Source of the DNA: Blattamonas nauphoetae
Taxonomy: Eukaryota; Preaxostyla; Oxymonadida
DNA: 64,000 bases
NCBI GenBank assembly: GCA_033064195.1
Contig: JARBJD010000043.1
Span: forward strand, 186,001-250,000
Reading direction: 5' to 3'
This document shows, in pieces, positions 63,021-64,000 of this stretch. Below the pieces are notes generated by a model that saw only the letters and a list, made by a program, of their open reading frames with translations, ran no database searches and had not been told where the DNA came from. Numbering within the stretch: the first letter of the stretch is position 1; each line of letters opens with the position of its first letter. The position numbers were made by a program, and so were the translations under genes.

Positions 63021-64000
63021 TCAACTTGCCCTTCTCACCGGCTTCTCTCGTCTTTCTCCCTTTTCACTCGTTCCTCCTCTTCTTTCCTCAGTCTCTCCTT
63101 CTCTTCCGCTTTCTCTTTTGCGGTTTGTGTTTCTTCCGGCCTCCTCCACAGCTTCCTGAATACCTGTCCATTCTCTCGCATGCAACTTCCTCATCTCCAC
63201 TTTCCTCCTCTTCTCTATCGACTCGATCTTCGGTCCACGTTTCTGGTATTCTTTTCGCTGACGAGCGAATTCGACAAGGTTGGTTTGGGTCGCATTCTGC
63301 GTCTTTCCGAAGCGAATTTCCATTTTGTGCTTTTTTTCGCTCGAAACCTGTCACGTTCTGATGGGCTAGTTTCGTTTCTTTGAGAGAATATTTGTGGAGG
63401 GGATCTGGATTGTCATGTGGGCGAGAATAAAACATCAATGATACAGAAAATGGTTTAAGAGGCGAAATAAAGATAGAAAAACAACATTAAAGCACGGAAG
63501 TGCATCGACTGTTCGAGTCCGAGTTCTGGCGTACCTTTTCAGGATCCTCTTCGTCTGCATTCTCCAACCCAGAGTAGAGAAGCTAAAACAGAGTCAGGAG
63601 AGAGAATATCACACTTTTGTGATGGCGTGTTCTTCCTCTGCAATTGCGATCAGCTGATGCGTGAACATGTTGTCGATCTGTTCGGCCGTCTGTGCCTTCC
63701 ACTTGTCGAACTTCTTTTCTCTTCTATCCACCTTTTCTTTCATTTCGGAGGCGAGAAGAGACGGAGTGGCTTGTGGTCCGTTTTATACTGCGTTTCCCAG
63801 TTCGTGGCCTGAAGAAGAGAGATCAATCACAAAAACGATAAAAGATGAGGAAAGAGAGCAGTATCATGAAACGAAAATGAAAAGATCAAACCTGTGGATG
63901 CTCAGACGAAGAATCGGTGGCGCCCTTGGGAGCCTGGTCGAAGAGGTGACTATCCATGTCGACGACGAATGGAGGCGCGGGAAACCTCGGAATACATGCG
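63021..64000 (-). CDS. partial multi-exon gene, charged protein
   Basis: The minus strand has several coding-like blocks separated by likely introns: VVDMDSHLFDQAPKGATD (about 63965-63893) ending at donor GTTTGA; after CTTCTTCAG, ATNWETQYKTDHKPLRLF; a block KEKVDRREKKFDKWKAQT with FTHQLIAIAEEEHAITKV and TGA at about 63620; and further 3' PLHKYSLKETKLAHQNVT with LVEFARQRKEYQKRGPK and KVEMRKLHAREWTGIQEA to about 63021. The blocks are in different frames, so exon joins are unproven. Short basic and acidic helices suggest a cytoskeletal or axonemal protein (weak inference). The 5' end lies beyond the window. Confidence 0.35.

Noticed and set aside
1-64000. rRNA genes, retroelements or virus-like elements
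   Set aside because: No rRNA-like conserved blocks, reverse transcriptase, integrase of retroviral type, LTRs, capsid or polymerase-B motifs were seen.

Overview
This is eukaryotic (protist) nuclear DNA. Genes are far apart, coding strands carry GT-AG introns (a 107-bp intron can be placed exactly in the first gene), and the proteins are eukaryotic: TCF25, casein kinase 1, RhoGAP-like and giant one-pass membrane receptors. The style (huge Ser/Thr-rich beta-helix receptors with degenerate kinase tails, a multicopy helical family, many short DNA transposons) fits a metamonad, most likely an oxymonad such as Blattamonas. That assignment is from memory of family style and was not tested. The standard code appears to be used: the two reading frames above 2,000 codons contain no TAA, TAG or TGA, and mapped genes end in TGA or TAA.

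Layout. 1-3.3 kb: the 3' part of a TCF25/Rqc1-like gene and a coiled-coil gene. 3.5-19.4 kb: six members of a multicopy gene family (called here the SLVALV family after its SLVALVKAEYPF motif), mixed with transposon insertions, including a three-level nest at 7.3-10.6 kb whose empty target site survives at 14.8 kb. 19.9-22.8 kb: a RhoGAP-like fragment and a small coiled-coil 3' exon. 22.9-31.3 kb: a giant beta-helix/transmembrane/pseudokinase receptor. 32.1-35.5 kb: a Tc1/mariner-type element with about 0.9-kb inverted arms and a TA duplication. 35.7-41.5 kb: two tandem cell-surface protein genes and a broken third copy split by another terminal-inverted-repeat element. 42.5-51.5 kb: three more SLVALV copies, all decayed, around a casein kinase 1 gene. 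51.6-58.9 kb: a second giant pseudokinase receptor. 59.5-64 kb: an SLVALV fragment, a Merlin/IS1595-like transposase fragment, a DDE-like ORF, a GC-rich hairpin cluster, a 28-bp tandem repeat and a partial multi-exon gene.

The most notable signal is the organisation of the SLVALV family. All nine copies that keep a start codon have a box close to TGGGATGATC with exactly 14 nt between it and the ATG. Eight copies are followed by a ~300-bp tail that is visibly better conserved than the gene body and carries an open frame on the opposite strand. Three copies have a divergent small coiled-coil ORF upstream. In the two copies where the outer 3' edge can be compared, homology stops exactly at a TTTTCAG splice-acceptor-like sequence. 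The family therefore travels as a cassette with its own candidate promoter and tail, and it shows active birth and decay.
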